Shown: positions 24,904 through 34,132 of the stretch, piece after piece | How positions within the stretch are numbered: the first letter of the stretch is position 1 | Layout: each line of letters starts with the position of its first letter | Source: Bacillus_BD oryzisoli_A | GTDB taxonomy: Bacteria; Bacillota; Bacilli; Bacillales; Cytobacillaceae | Direction: 5' to 3' | Assembly: GCF_043641075.1 (NCBI RefSeq) | Contig: NZ_JBHZRC010000001.1 | Location: 1,116,001-1,180,000, forward strand | Length of the DNA: 64,000 bases | Made by a program: the position numbers and the translations under genes | The notes under the pieces: model-generated | Told to the model about the DNA's origin: nothing | The model's input: the letters and a program-made list of their open reading frames with translations, nothing else | Databases searched by the model: none

Positions 24904-25959
24904 TTATTTCAACATTTGCAGGAGAATTTGCGTGTAGTAACCTTTATAAATTCCAATACCTGTATGTGTAAAATCATTATTTAAGAGTTTTTCTCTATAT
25001 GCCTCACTATTCATCCACCCTTCCACGATCGCTGGGGCATCTAAATAATCTGTAGCAACATTTTCTTCCGCCATTTGAACGTTTAATTCAGCAGCTATTA
25101 GGCGATCTGACAAGTCTTCAAAATGGTCTGCCTGCTTTGACCCTTCCCTGCTTTCATACATATTCTTGCTATGTTCAGATGCAACCATCATCGCCTTCTC
25201 ATCCCATAACAATGGTTTTAAATTCAAACGCATTCTTACTATATTCACCAGATCAAATAATTGTTTTTCATTGCTCATTGCAAGCTTTTCTTGGTCCACT
25301 TTAGTATTCCCCTTTGCTGCCTTTAACTCTTTGTTAGCTAGGTTGAAAGGATGGAGCTTAATTAACGTAGGAACATCCATTAAACGTACACTCGACACTT
25401 TCCCTGAAAATTTATCAATGTATAATTGCACAAAAACGTTTCCTAACTGTATGAGTGGTCGTGAATTAATGTCTTCCTCGGAAAGCTCAAAATAATACGA
25501 GTTATCATCGTAATTCAGACTAACAATGGATTCAATGAAATAATTAGCATAAATCTCACTTATAGGTTCCCCTATATAGAATGGTCTTATATTAACATCC
25601 TTTCCTATCGCAAAAATAGTCACGACTTTATCAGCCAATACACCCACTTGTACATATTTATCTGCATTTGAATTATAAATCCACCATTTATACCCATATG
25701 CAGATAAGTCTACCCTTTCCGGTTTTCCAAGCTCTGCTTCAAGCTCCTTTGTGGTATTACCTATAAGGTTAAATAGTCCTTCTGTTTGGATTGTTGTACT
25801 CTTATTTTTAGATGGAGGTTGCTCAAGCAATTGGACATCATTAGAATTTTTTCGATTTTGATTCCTTACTACCTCGTCATGATCCTCACGGATAGTCATA
25901 AAAAAACCAATGGCAGTTAATATCAGAATGATGACCATAACCCGTATACTTGTTTTCAG
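24904..25959 (-). CDS. ylbC: Exported CAP-domain protein YlbC, probable CTG start
   Basis: About 351 residues: an N-terminal signal-anchor (IRVMVIILILTAIGFFM), a central CAP-associated domain (about 65-200), and a C-terminal CAP/SCP-like domain (about 225-350) with ASEHSKNMYE and NVATDYLDAPAIVEGWMNS. The usual CAP His-Glu positions are partly visible. The start is unusual: AAGGAGG lies seven bases before CTG at 25959, while an upstream GTG (25977) lacks a ribosome site and includes this one, and the first ATG (25938) is too distant. In B. subtilis ylbC lies next to ylbB, as here. Confidence 0.86.
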   Translation of the reverse strand: MKTSIRVMVIILILTAIGFFMTIREDHDEVVRNQNRKNSNDVQLLEQPPSKNKSTTIQTEGLFNLIGNTTKELEAELGKPERVDLSAYGYKWWIYNSNADKYVQVGVLADKVVTIFAIGKDVNIRPFYIGEPISEIYANYFIESIVSLNYDDNSYYFELSEEDINSRPLIQLGNVFVQLYIDKFSGKVSSVRLMDVPTLIKLHPFNLANKELKAAKGNTKVDQEKLAMSNEKQLFDLVNIVRMRLNLKPLLWDEKAMMVASEHSKNMYESREGSKQADHFEDLSDRLIAAELNVQMAEENVATDYLDAPAIVEGWMNSEAYREKLLNNDFTHTGIGIYKGYYTQILLQMLK

Positions 25960-26130
25960 AGATATACCTCCTTTCACAGAAGAGAAGAAATTTCACTTAT
26001 ATAAATACTCTATGCCATTATAACATTTCATAGAAAGCGAAAAGTATTAAAAAACCAAAAACGATTGACTTAAAACTATGAATCCTATACTACTTTGTTT
26101 ACGAAAGTTATTTATGCTCACAGATTATAC

Positions 26131-26154
26131 AAAAAAAGGCACCCTTGGGCACCT
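26131..26154 (-). terminator. Weak terminator after ylbB
   Basis: On the minus strand GGTGCC-CAAG-GGTGCC pairs using two G-U wobbles in the RNA and is followed by T7. It overlaps the ylbB stop codon. Confidence 0.6.
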
Positions 26155-26585
26155 TAATGTTGGATTTGATTTGTATGTTCAGAGATATCTGATAACGCTT
26201 GTCCAGCTTGTTCATCCGACATTTCTCGAATAGCAAAATCACCTAGACTAACAATTCCAATCAGCTTATCTCCTTCAACTACAGGCAAACGACGAATTTG
26301 ATGTTCAGCCATTAATTTTGCCGCTTCCTTCACAGATGTATCAGACGTAACCGTTATTAGTGTATCACTCATTATTTTTTCAACTTTTGTGGACCCTGGA
26401 TTCTTTTCAGCAACTCCACGTACTGCAATATCTCTGTCAGTGATCATACCGACAAGTTTTTCCTGATCAACGATTGGAATGGCCCCGACATTTAATTCCT
26501 TCATTTTTAACGCCACTTCATACATATTATCTAATAAAGTACAGCATTCTACTTCATCAGTCATAATGTCACGTATCTTTTCCAT
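26154..26585 (-). CDS. ylbB: CBS-domain protein YlbB
   Basis: 143 residues made of two CBS domains (about 1-60 and 70-130): VGAIPIVDQEKLVGMITDRDIAVRG and IRRLPVVEGDKLIGIVSLGDFAIRE. Probably senses an adenine nucleotide; the output is unknown. The start at 26585 (MEKIRDIMT) has AGGAGGG eight bases upstream; a longer frame to 26618 includes that site and is not used. Confidence 0.92.
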   Translation of the reverse strand: MEKIRDIMTDEVECCTLLDNMYEVALKMKELNVGAIPIVDQEKLVGMITDRDIAVRGVAEKNPGSTKVEKIMSDTLITVTSDTSVKEAAKLMAEHQIRRLPVVEGDKLIGIVSLGDFAIREMSDEQAGQALSDISEHTNQIQH

Positions 26586-26718
26586 TAAATGGTCCCTCCT
26601 ATTTTTTGTTACATTCATACAAGTAAAGTTATGTAACCATTTGTTAGACTTTCCAAATCATTAATTATTATGCAAAATCTAAAATTCCTTTCGTTAACTG
26701 ATTGAAACTTGACTGTTT

Positions 26719-26746
26719 TTACACTATTATTAAATTTGAGTATAAT
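26719..26746 (+). promoter_or_regulatory. Candidate sigma-A promoter of the yugN-like gene
   Basis: TTACAC (26719-26724), 16-bp spacer, TATAAT (26741-26746), 62 bp before the ATG. The -10 is perfect, the -35 matches 4 of 6. Confidence 0.6.
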
Positions 26747-26808
26747 GCGATTTTTAATAACAATATGAAAATTCAAAAGAAACTACATTTTGCTTGGAGG
26801 GGACAATA

Positions 26809-27171
26809 ATGAAGTTTGAAAACAAAGGATTCGAAGGATTGAAGGCTGAGTTAAACCGTCTCGACGATATCATGCTTGAATATGGTTTAGTTCGAGAAGG
26901 ACAATGGGATTACGAAAGAGTTACATATGATCGAAAGTTCGAATTAAAAGAAGGGGTATTCTATCTCCGTATTCTAGGATATGCCGTAGAAGGTGACGTA
27001 GGTGCAGGCAAAGCCCTTATTCAACTTAAAACACCTTTACTTGGAAAGCATTATTATCCGCACGGAGTTGAGTATGGCGATGGCGAGAGCTTCCCTAAGT
27101 CATTAGTAGCTCAATGCGAGAAAATTTTAACACAGTTAACGTCAGAAATAGCTCAATTTGCGAAAAAGTAA
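26809..27171 (+). CDS. YugN-like family protein
   Basis: 120 residues, cytoplasmic. MKFENKGFEGLKAELNRLDDIM, WDYERVTYDRKFE and YYPHGVEYGDGESFP match the YugN family of small Bacillus proteins of unknown function. ATG at 26809 has GGAGGGG six bases upstream; an in-frame TTG at 26794 precedes the site. Divergent from ylbB, convergent with ctaM. The position corresponds to the ylbA/ylbB side of ctaG in B. subtilis, so the gene content differs here. Confidence 0.82.
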   Translation: MKFENKGFEGLKAELNRLDDIMLEYGLVREGQWDYERVTYDRKFELKEGVFYLRILGYAVEGDVGAGKALIQLKTPLLGKHYYPHGVEYGDGESFPKSLVAQCEKILTQLTSEIAQFAKK

Positions 27172-27188
27172 AGAATCAGATTTATATT

Positions 27189-27219
27189 AAAAAGACGCAT
27201 GATATAACGCGTCTTTTTT
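27189..27219 (+). terminator. Terminator of the yugN-like gene
   Basis: AAAAAGACGC/GCGTCTTTTT stem, ten-base loop, T6 tail; 17 bp after the stop. Confidence 0.8.
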
Positions 27220-27227
27220 ATTTTCAC

Positions 27228-27252
27228 AAAAAATAAGCCGCATTTCTACGGC
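27228..27252 (-). terminator. Short terminator of ctaM
   Basis: GCCG-TAGAAATG-CGGC on the minus strand followed by TTATTTTTTG, 6 bp after the ctaM stop. The stem is only four GC pairs. Confidence 0.55.
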
Positions 27253-27257
27253 ATAAT

Positions 27258-27725
27258 CTAAAAACCTAATATCGCCTTAATGACTGATGTCGTTTCTCCT
27301 CCATGATAAAAAACGTAAAGTAATAAATAAACAGCCACACCAGTAATTGCGGTACAAAACCAAATAACACTTGTAATTGGTCCTAATTTACGATGTTTGG
27401 AGAGATTATTTTTAAACCCTGTTATAAGTGAAATAATTCCCAAAACAGCTCCAACTGTTGCCAATGTTATATGGAAAACTAAGAAAATCGTATAATAAAT
27501 CTTAAGATTCTCAGGTCCTCCAAAGCTTGTATTACCGATAAAAATGGTTCGACTAGCATATATAACAAAAAACACAACTGCAAATATAGCTGCCCATAAC
27601 ATGGCCTTTTTATGGGCTTGAATTTTCCTTTTCCGAATCAGGTTCCATCCAATGGCAACCATTATTGCACTGAGGACAATAAATGATGTACTAATAGTAG
27701 GTAAAATTGGCAATGAGTATTCCAT
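27258..27725 (-). CDS. ctaM: Cytochrome aa3/caa3 oxidase assembly protein CtaM (DUF420)
   Basis: 155-residue membrane protein with four to five helices (ISTSFIVLSAIMVAIGW, AAIFAVVFFVIYAS, YYTIFLVFHITLATVGAVLGIISLITG, VIWFCTAITGVAVYLLLYVFY) and conserved His/Lys/Tyr positions of the DUF420 family. CtaM is required for active haem-copper oxidase in staphylococci and bacilli. Its position beside ctaG supports the role. In B. subtilis the homologue (yozB) is elsewhere. Confidence 0.87.
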   Translation of the reverse strand: MEYSLPILPTISTSFIVLSAIMVAIGWNLIRKRKIQAHKKAMLWAAIFAVVFFVIYASRTIFIGNTSFGGPENLKIYYTIFLVFHITLATVGAVLGIISLITGFKNNLSKHRKLGPITSVIWFCTAITGVAVYLLLYVFYHGGETTSVIKAILGF

Positions 27726-27907
27726 ATAATAACGACCTCTCGACTTTTAAAGTTATTAACTATTTATCCGTTATATCTATTTATCTATTATTGTAGTAGA
27801 GCAGGAATTATTTTTCAATAATAATCAGAATTCGTTCACAAAACATTACTAATTTATTACGATAATCGTTATAAATATGTGATGAATTTACTTGACGACA
27901 AATAAAA

Positions 27908-27933
27908 AGCCTCCCATTTATTCATGAGGGGCT
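27908..27933 (-). terminator. Terminator of ctaG
   Basis: AGCCCCTCAT/ATGGGAGGCT on the minus strand with one mismatch, loop GAATAA, then TTTTTATTTG; 16 bp after the ctaG stop. Confidence 0.8.
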
Positions 27934-27949
27934 AAAATGAGTACGTTAA

Positions 27950-28852
27950 TTATTCAACCGGCTGCGGATGATAGGCATTTAATTCTTCCGCTTCGGTTTC
28001 CTCTTGATCTTTCCGATACCACTCAAAGAAAACATTTGCTAAAACAATACCATAAACAATTTCCTGAATAATTTTCATTAAAACGCCACCTAGCTGCTGG
28101 TCATGAACTAGCGATAAGGAAGTAAACATTTCCGGTCCACTTAGATCTAATGAAGCTAATGTTGACTGCGGAACACAAAGCGTTAATGCCTGTGCCCATA
28201 GATTTGGATCAGAATAAGCAGCATACATTGGGCTGTCATTAAAAATAATCAATGCACAAGCAGGCAATATCAAGGCACCACTCGCAAAGATATATGCAAC
28301 CTTCTTTAAGCCAACAATACTTCGATTGATATCTACTTTATTGACAAGCGGCCACCACATGGATAAAGCCAAGATAAACAAAAGACTTGTATATGCCTCG
28401 TGAAGCCACATCGTTGTTTTGATGACATCAAAAACAAACGGGATATGGTATAAAGAAAACGTTACATTAAAAAGAACCAGTGCAATTATAGGTCTGGTAA
28501 AAAAGGTCAAAATTGTTTTGATAATAGGCATTGACCAAATATAGCGCCATAGCCATTCTGGTACAGCAATAATCAAAATCGGAGGAATAATAAATAATAA
28601 TACTGACATTTGAATCATATGTGCATAAAACATTAAATGACCCATCAAATCAAGCGGGGATCCCTTTACGATATAGATTAACAGCATAGACAGTATGAAA
28701 AGGATTATTTGCGATTTCGTCAGCGATCTTCTTCCTTTAAATTCCAGGCTATATTTTGTTACGAAGAAAAAGTAGCCAACTGTAACCAGCAGGACAAAAA
28801 TAAAGAAAAATGGACTCCATAATGCCCTAAATCCAAAAATTTCAAGCGACAA
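27950..28852 (-). CDS. ctaG: Cytochrome c oxidase assembly factor CtaG
   Basis: 300-residue polytopic membrane protein of the Bacillus-type CtaG family (caa3_CtaG), involved in Cu(B) delivery or assembly of caa3 oxidase. About seven helices; conserved MGHLMFYAHMIQMSVLLFI near the middle of the first half, and SLYHIPFVFD and HEAYTSLLFILALSMWWP segments with His candidates for copper. It follows ctaF with a terminator between. Confidence 0.93.
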   Translation of the reverse strand: MSLEIFGFRALWSPFFFIFVLLVTVGYFFFVTKYSLEFKGRRSLTKSQIILFILSMLLIYIVKGSPLDLMGHLMFYAHMIQMSVLLFIIPPILIIAVPEWLWRYIWSMPIIKTILTFFTRPIIALVLFNVTFSLYHIPFVFDVIKTTMWLHEAYTSLLFILALSMWWPLVNKVDINRSIVGLKKVAYIFASGALILPACALIIFNDSPMYAAYSDPNLWAQALTLCVPQSTLASLDLSGPEMFTSLSLVHDQQLGGVLMKIIQEIVYGIVLANVFFEWYRKDQEETEAEELNAYHPQPVE

Positions 28853-28970
28853 AGCTTATTCACCTCTTTCATTTAGAATAATCGGAAGGCAATATGCATT
28901 CAAACTATTTACACTAATTATACTATTTTAATATTATATTCTCAAATTTATCCACTGTCTTTAATGTATA

Positions 28971-29001
28971 AAAAGGAAATCAGCCTAGCTGATTTCCTTT
29001 T
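28971..29001 (-). terminator. Terminator of ctaCDEF
   Basis: Perfect 14-bp stem AAAAGGAAATCAGC/GCTGATTTCCTTTT with a CTA loop just after ctaF; T-rich on the minus strand. Confidence 0.88.
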
Positions 29002-29008
29002 TATAGCC

Positions 29009-29341
29009 TTACCACCAAATAATCGTCAAAAATGCAATCACAGTAATGATCGCTACAAAGACACCGCTAAACATAAATAACGCAGGCATCTCATGACCTT
29101 TGTGGCTCATATGCATAAAATAGTATAGCTGATAAGCTACCTGAACACCGGCTAGCAGTAGAATAAACGGTATTGTAAACCAGCTGCTAAAGCCTTCATA
29201 ACCAACAGCAACAAAAGCAATTAAGGTGAGGAAAATCATAAGCGCAAAAGTAATAACCTGATGCCTCATTTCCTCGGCATTTTTTTTACGACGATACTTG
29301 ATATCATTAGGGTTAACTGAGTTTATTTGTTCATTGCTCAT
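29009..29341 (-). CDS. ctaF: Cytochrome caa3 oxidase subunit IV
   Basis: 110-residue small membrane subunit with three helices (about 30-50, 55-75 and 85-108), typical of the COX4_pro family. Last gene of ctaCDEF, starting 4 bp after ctaE stops. Conserved QVAYQLYYFMHMSHKGHEMP loop. Confidence 0.94.
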   Translation of the reverse strand: MSNEQINSVNPNDIKYRRKKNAEEMRHQVITFALMIFLTLIAFVAVGYEGFSSWFTIPFILLLAGVQVAYQLYYFMHMSHKGHEMPALFMFSGVFVAIITVIAFLTIIWW

Positions 29342-29345
29342 CAGA

Positions 29346-29975
29346 TTATCCCACCATTCCCATTAAATATACAACCGTGAAGATAAATACCCATACAACA
29401 TCAATGAAGTGCCAGTATAGACTCGCTGTATAAAACTTAGGCGCATTGTAAAGATTTAATCCACGTTTTGCATTTCGAATCATCAAGGTCAAAATCCAGC
29501 ATAAACCAAAGGCAACGTGAGCTCCATGGAAGCCTGTTAAGGTATAAAAAGCCGACCCAAACGCACTGCTGGTAAACGTATGATGAAATTCATGAACATA
29601 ATGATTAAACTCATAAATTTCGAGCGTTAAGAAGGATGCTCCTAATAGAACCGTTACACCTAACCACAGCATCATTTTTTTAAACTGAAAATTCTTCATA
29701 TGATACATGGCGTATACACTTGTTAAAGAACTTGTTAATAGAATCATCGTTGTTGCAAATACTAATGGTAACTCAAATAAATCCTTTGCTAAAGCATGCT
29801 CAGTACTTGGAACTTTATCTTTTAATGCAAGATATGTTGCAAAAAGGGTGGCAAAAAGTACTGTCTCGCCTCCTAAGAATATCCAAAACCCAGTAAACTT
29901 ATTCTTTGCTTCAAGGGTTTGCCTTTCAGGCGAAGCCGGCCACGTTTCAGCAGTCCATTTTTCTTCCGCGTGCAT
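29346..29975 (-). CDS. ctaE: Cytochrome caa3 oxidase subunit III
   Basis: 209 residues, five helices, with KFTGFWIFLGGETVLFATLFATYLAL and LTGFHGAHVAFGLCWIL (the HGxHV motif) and the terminal YWHFIDVVWVFIFTVVYLMG. Overlaps the ctaD stop by one base (TAATG), so coupled translation is likely. Confidence 0.96.
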   Translation of the reverse strand: MHAEEKWTAETWPASPERQTLEAKNKFTGFWIFLGGETVLFATLFATYLALKDKVPSTEHALAKDLFELPLVFATTMILLTSSLTSVYAMYHMKNFQFKKMMLWLGVTVLLGASFLTLEIYEFNHYVHEFHHTFTSSAFGSAFYTLTGFHGAHVAFGLCWILTLMIRNAKRGLNLYNAPKFYTASLYWHFIDVVWVFIFTVVYLMGMVG

Positions 29976-31867
29976 TATGCCTTCCCCCCCTTATCCAAAT
30001 CATCAATTAAGTCTTCTTTGTGAATGTGATATCCGTGATCATCCTTTGTAGAGCGGAACATCATAGATCCAAATGTAATCGCTAAACCGACAATGAAGAC
30101 TGCAATGGCAGTTGGATTAGCAAAGACATCATCTGTTTTCATATCATATTGGTACATAGCACCAAATGCAGCAACAAATAATCCTAAAGCAATCATAAAT
30201 GGAGTAAAAGATGAATTTGGCATATGGATATCTCCTAGCGGCTCTGCCGGAGTCAAACTCTTCTTACCTTCCATTTTTTCAATCCAATATGGATCCAAAC
30301 CACGAACTAACGGAGTTTGTTTAAAATTATAGAAAGGCGGTGGAGAAGCAATCGCCCACTCTAATGTACGTCCATCTTCCCAAGGATCATTTCCTACCTT
30401 TTCGTTCTTAACCACTGTGATTATAACGTTAATTACTAAAATAATAACGGCCACCGCCATAACGAATGCACCGATTGAACTAATTAAGTTAGCACTTTCC
30501 CAGCCTTGGTTTGGAAGGAATGTAAACACTCGACGAGGCATACCCATAAGTCCAAGGAAATGTTGAATAAAGAATGTTAAATGGAAACCGATTAAGAATA
30601 ACCAAAATGAAACTTTACCTAACTTTTCATTTAGCATCGTTCCAAACATTTTAGGCCAATAGAAATGTGTTCCAGCCAATAAAGCTAATACGACCCCACC
30701 AACAATTACATAATGGAAATGGGCAACAATGAAGTAACTATCATGAAGCTGATAATCAAGCGGAGCTGCAGCTTGCATGACACCTGTTACACCACCCATT
30801 ACGAATGATGGGATAAACGCAACAGCATACAGCATCGGAGTTGTAAATGTTACGCTTCCGCCCCACATTGTAAAGAGCCAGTTAAAGATTTTAATACCTG
30901 TAGGAACCGCAATCGCCATTGTCGCAACCGCAAATATTGCGTTTGCAATTGGCCCAAGACCCGTTGTAAACATATGGTGAGCCCATACCATGAAACCGAA
31001 AAATCCAATTAATACAGTTGCAAATACCATGGATGAATAACCAAACAGACGCTTTCTTGAGAATGTTGAGAAAATCTCAGAGAAAATTCCAAATGCAGGT
31101 AATACTAAAATATACACTTCAGGGTGTCCAAAAATCCAGAAAATATGTTCGTAAATAATTGTATTCCCGCCACCTGCTACATCAAAGAAATTAGCTCCAA
31201 ACAAGCGGTCAAATGTTAATAGGAATAAACCAACTGCAAGTGGAGTAAAGGCAAAAACAATAAGTGTTGATGCGACAAAAGTAGTCCAAGTGAACAGAGG
31301 CATCCTCATAAATGTCATACCAGGAGCTCTCATATTAATAATCGTTACAAGGAAGTTTATCCCTGACATTAATGTACCAAAACCAGATATCTGCAATCCG
31401 ATCGTATAGAAATCAATACCATGTCCTGGAGACTCAAGTGACAATGATGCATAAGAAGTCCAGCCTGCATCAGGTGCTCCTCCAAGGAACCATGAAAGAT
31501 TTAAAAAGATTCCGCCAAAAAGAAATAACCAAAATCCTAATGAGTTGATAAATGGATACGCAACATCACGCGCACCAATTTGAAGCGGTACAATTGCATT
31601 CATAAAGGCAAATAACAATGGTGTTGCCGCTAGGAAAATCATCGTTGTACCATGCATCGTAATAATTTCATTAAATAATCCAGCACTGACAAAATCGTTA
31701 TTTGGTTCCATAAGCTGAATACGAATCATCATAGCTTCTAGACCGCCGATAACGAAAAATAGTGCACCGGCAATAAAATAAAGGTGTGCAATTTTTTTAT
31801 GGTCTACAGTTGTTAAATAGTCCCATAAAAATGCTCCTACCCCTTGTTTTTGAGCGTAGCTACTCAC
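29975..31867 (-). CDS. ctaD: Cytochrome caa3 oxidase subunit I
   Basis: 630-residue catalytic subunit with 12-14 membrane helices that holds low-spin haem A and the haem a3-Cu(B) centre. Visible ligands include MHGTTMIFL (haem a His), FWIFGHPEVYILVLPAFG with the His-Tyr cross-link pair, WAHHMFTTGLG (Cu(B) His pair) and DSYFIVAHFHYVIVGG (haem a3 and haem a His). Four-gene operon ctaCDEF, 34 bp after ctaC. Confidence 0.98.
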   Translation of the reverse strand: MSSYAQKQGVGAFLWDYLTTVDHKKIAHLYFIAGALFFVIGGLEAMMIRIQLMEPNNDFVSAGLFNEIITMHGTTMIFLAATPLLFAFMNAIVPLQIGARDVAYPFINSLGFWLFLFGGIFLNLSWFLGGAPDAGWTSYASLSLESPGHGIDFYTIGLQISGFGTLMSGINFLVTIINMRAPGMTFMRMPLFTWTTFVASTLIVFAFTPLAVGLFLLTFDRLFGANFFDVAGGGNTIIYEHIFWIFGHPEVYILVLPAFGIFSEIFSTFSRKRLFGYSSMVFATVLIGFFGFMVWAHHMFTTGLGPIANAIFAVATMAIAVPTGIKIFNWLFTMWGGSVTFTTPMLYAVAFIPSFVMGGVTGVMQAAAPLDYQLHDSYFIVAHFHYVIVGGVVLALLAGTHFYWPKMFGTMLNEKLGKVSFWLFLIGFHLTFFIQHFLGLMGMPRRVFTFLPNQGWESANLISSIGAFVMAVAVIILVINVIITVVKNEKVGNDPWEDGRTLEWAIASPPPFYNFKQTPLVRGLDPYWIEKMEGKKSLTPAEPLGDIHMPNSSFTPFMIALGLFVAAFGAMYQYDMKTDDVFANPTAIAVFIVGLAITFGSMMFRSTKDDHGYHIHKEDLIDDLDKGGKA

Positions 31868-31901
31868 AGTTTTACCTCCCCTTTACACGTTCTAATTCCA
31901 A

Positions 31902-32960
31902 TTATTTCTGAACTTTCAGATTCATTAAATATTCAGTTAACGCGTCCAACTCTTGATCCGTTAAGTTACCATATGCACCAGTCATTTTATTTCCTGGTTT
32001 AACGCTTTCAGGATCCTTTATCCATTTCTTCAGGTTTTCTTCATTATGATCAAGAATACCCGCAATTTTAGTACGGTCACCAAAGTTCGTTAAGTTTGGT
32101 GCAAGTCTAGCTGCTTCAGGTGTTGTATTTGCAGGTGTGACAGCATGACAACCAATACAGCTATTGTTATAGATTTCTTGACCTTGCTGCGCTAAATCTG
32201 TAGTTGCTTGCTGCGGTTCTTTAATATTCTGCATATCACTTACCCAGTTATCAAATTCCGCACGAGAAACGGCTTTTACTTTAAAGTCCATTAGTGCATG
32301 CGAAGGACCACACAGCTCTGCACATTTACCGTAGAAAATATTTTTTGCTTCTTCAGCTTTTTTACTATCAAACTCAAGCCAAAACTTATTGACATTGTCT
32401 GTATTAGTATCCATTTTTCCGCCTGCTGCAGGAATCCAAAATGCATGTTTTACATCGGAAGCCTTTAAATTAAAATACACTTTCTCATCCGTTGGGACGA
32501 TAAGCTCTTGGCCTGTAACAATCTTTTCATTTGGATACTCAAACTCCCACCAATACAGATTTGCACGAACATTTACTACTAGTGCATCTGATTTCTTCTT
32601 ATCCATTTCATCTACATCACCAAGATGAAATGTAGCAGCTACTGTAGGAACAGCCAAAATCAATAGGAGAATAATTGGAATAGTAGTCCAAAGAATTTCT
32701 AATTTATGACTTCCCTCCACTTGTTTTGGAATTCTGTCATCTTTACGTCTAAATTTCAAAAGCACCAATAAGAAAATTAGGACAACGACAACAATAACTC
32801 CCACCATAATTGCAGTACTTAGTATCATTAGATTATACTGCTTTTCCGCAACTTCTCCTGCTGGCTGCAGTGTTGATAAAAATGGCTCACCACAACCTGA
32901 GAGAACAAGCGCCAGAACCGACAATAACGGAATTAGACGCCATTTAAATAGCCTCTTCAT
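31902..32960 (-). CDS. ctaC: Cytochrome caa3 oxidase subunit II with fused cytochrome c
   Basis: 352 residues: lipoprotein signal (LALVLSGCGEPF, Cys about 23), two membrane helices, a cupredoxin domain with the Cu(A) motif CAELCGPSHALM, and a C-terminal cytochrome c domain with CIGCH and distal Met in GNKMTGAYG. The fused haem c domain identifies this as a caa3-type rather than aa3-type oxidase, taking electrons from cytochrome c or directly from the bc complex. First gene of ctaCDEF. Confidence 0.97.
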   Translation of the reverse strand: MKRLFKWRLIPLLSVLALVLSGCGEPFLSTLQPAGEVAEKQYNLMILSTAIMVGVIVVVVLIFLLVLLKFRRKDDRIPKQVEGSHKLEILWTTIPIILLLILAVPTVAATFHLGDVDEMDKKKSDALVVNVRANLYWWEFEYPNEKIVTGQELIVPTDEKVYFNLKASDVKHAFWIPAAGGKMDTNTDNVNKFWLEFDSKKAEEAKNIFYGKCAELCGPSHALMDFKVKAVSRAEFDNWVSDMQNIKEPQQATTDLAQQGQEIYNNSCIGCHAVTPANTTPEAARLAPNLTNFGDRTKIAGILDHNEENLKKWIKDPESVKPGNKMTGAYGNLTDQELDALTEYLMNLKVQK

Positions 32961-33086
32961 AGCGATAACATACCCCTCTTTCGTGAATAATTTCTTAAAA
33001 TAAGTAGTGCTAAAAAATATGGATAAATTCCTTCTGTCCTGAATTTACCATAGGAAGAAAGAATTTCCTACCAAACTCTAAAGGAA

Positions 33087-33116
33087 ACGCCACTCATCCC
33101 CTTTTTGAGTGACGCC
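33087..33116 (-). terminator. Hairpin between ctaB and ctaC
   Basis: On the minus strand GGCGTCACTC/GAGTGGCGTT pair (one G-U) with a ten-base loop, followed by TCCTTTAG. The U tract is weak, so it may act as a partial terminator or mRNA-stabilising structure between ctaB and ctaCDEF. Confidence 0.5.
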
Positions 33117-33193
33117 CTTCTTGTAACATAATGTGTGTCATCAATAAAGAGATAACCGTGTACTAACTGAAATTTTTCATAAGACTATATAAA

Positions 33194-34132
33194 TTATATA
33201 AATGTCACAATGACCATTGAAACAAACATAATGGTTAAATATTGTAACGAATAGACAAACATTAATTTTGCCCACTTCATATCATTTTTATATCTATTAG
33301 CGTAAATCCCTGTTATAATCCAGCCAATGTTAAGCACTGTAGCTAAGACAACAAACGGAATTCCTAATTCGAACATAAAAAACGGAAGCGGTAACAAAGC
33401 AATTACCCATAAATAGATATGGCGCTTTGTTTCTTTAAATCCCTTTACTACCGGAAGCATCGGGATGCTTGCTGAGCGATATTCTTCAACCCGTCTCATT
33501 GCCAAAGCATAGAAATGAGGCGGCTGCCACGCAAACATAATAAGAAATAGCATCCAGGCCATGACATCCAGATTTGGATCAATAGCCGCCCAGCCAATTA
33601 ACGGCGGTACTGCACCAGAAACACTGCCAACTACCGTATTCGATACATGTTGACGTTTAGACCACATAGAATAAACAACAACATAGCTGAATACCCCCAC
33701 TACTCCGATAACCGCTGCGGAAATCGTCGTTAGGAGGAGAAATAGTAATCCAAGTAATATAAATATAGATCCCATTAAAGCTACTTTTACAGGATTCATT
33801 TTACCAGTGACTGTAGGTCTTGCTTTTGTTCTCTCCATTAAATGGTCAATGTCACGATCTATGTAGTTATTAAGCGTACAGGCTCCTGCCATGATAAGAG
33901 CAGAACCGATTAAAGCACAAAAGATAATATCAAGCTGTTCAAAAAATCGTTTATCAACAACCGTAAGCGCTAGCCATATTCCTGTAAAAGTCGTAATTAA
34001 ATTTGAATTAACAATACCAATCTTTATTAGCGCAAGAAAATCCTTCCATGCAGTTGTTTCTGGTATCTTTGCTTTTAGGCTATCTCCCTTGCTTGTCATA
34101 ACAGCCTCTGTAGTGGTCCTAGAACCAGACAT
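33194..34132 (-). CDS. ctaB: Protohaem IX farnesyltransferase (haem O synthase)
   Basis: 312 residues, UbiA-family membrane prenyltransferase that adds farnesyl to haem B. The Asp-rich motif NYIDRDIDHLMERTKARP and KRQHVSNTVVGSVSGAVPPLIGWAA second motif are present. GGGGAGG precedes the ATG. Divergent from ctaA by 607 bp, 233 bp upstream of ctaC on the same strand. Confidence 0.97.
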   Translation of the reverse strand: MSGSRTTTEAVMTSKGDSLKAKIPETTAWKDFLALIKIGIVNSNLITTFTGIWLALTVVDKRFFEQLDIIFCALIGSALIMAGACTLNNYIDRDIDHLMERTKARPTVTGKMNPVKVALMGSIFILLGLLFLLLTTISAAVIGVVGVFSYVVVYSMWSKRQHVSNTVVGSVSGAVPPLIGWAAIDPNLDVMAWMLFLIMFAWQPPHFYALAMRRVEEYRSASIPMLPVVKGFKETKRHIYLWVIALLPLPFFMFELGIPFVVLATVLNIGWIITGIYANRYKNDMKWAKLMFVYSLQYLTIMFVSMVIVTFI

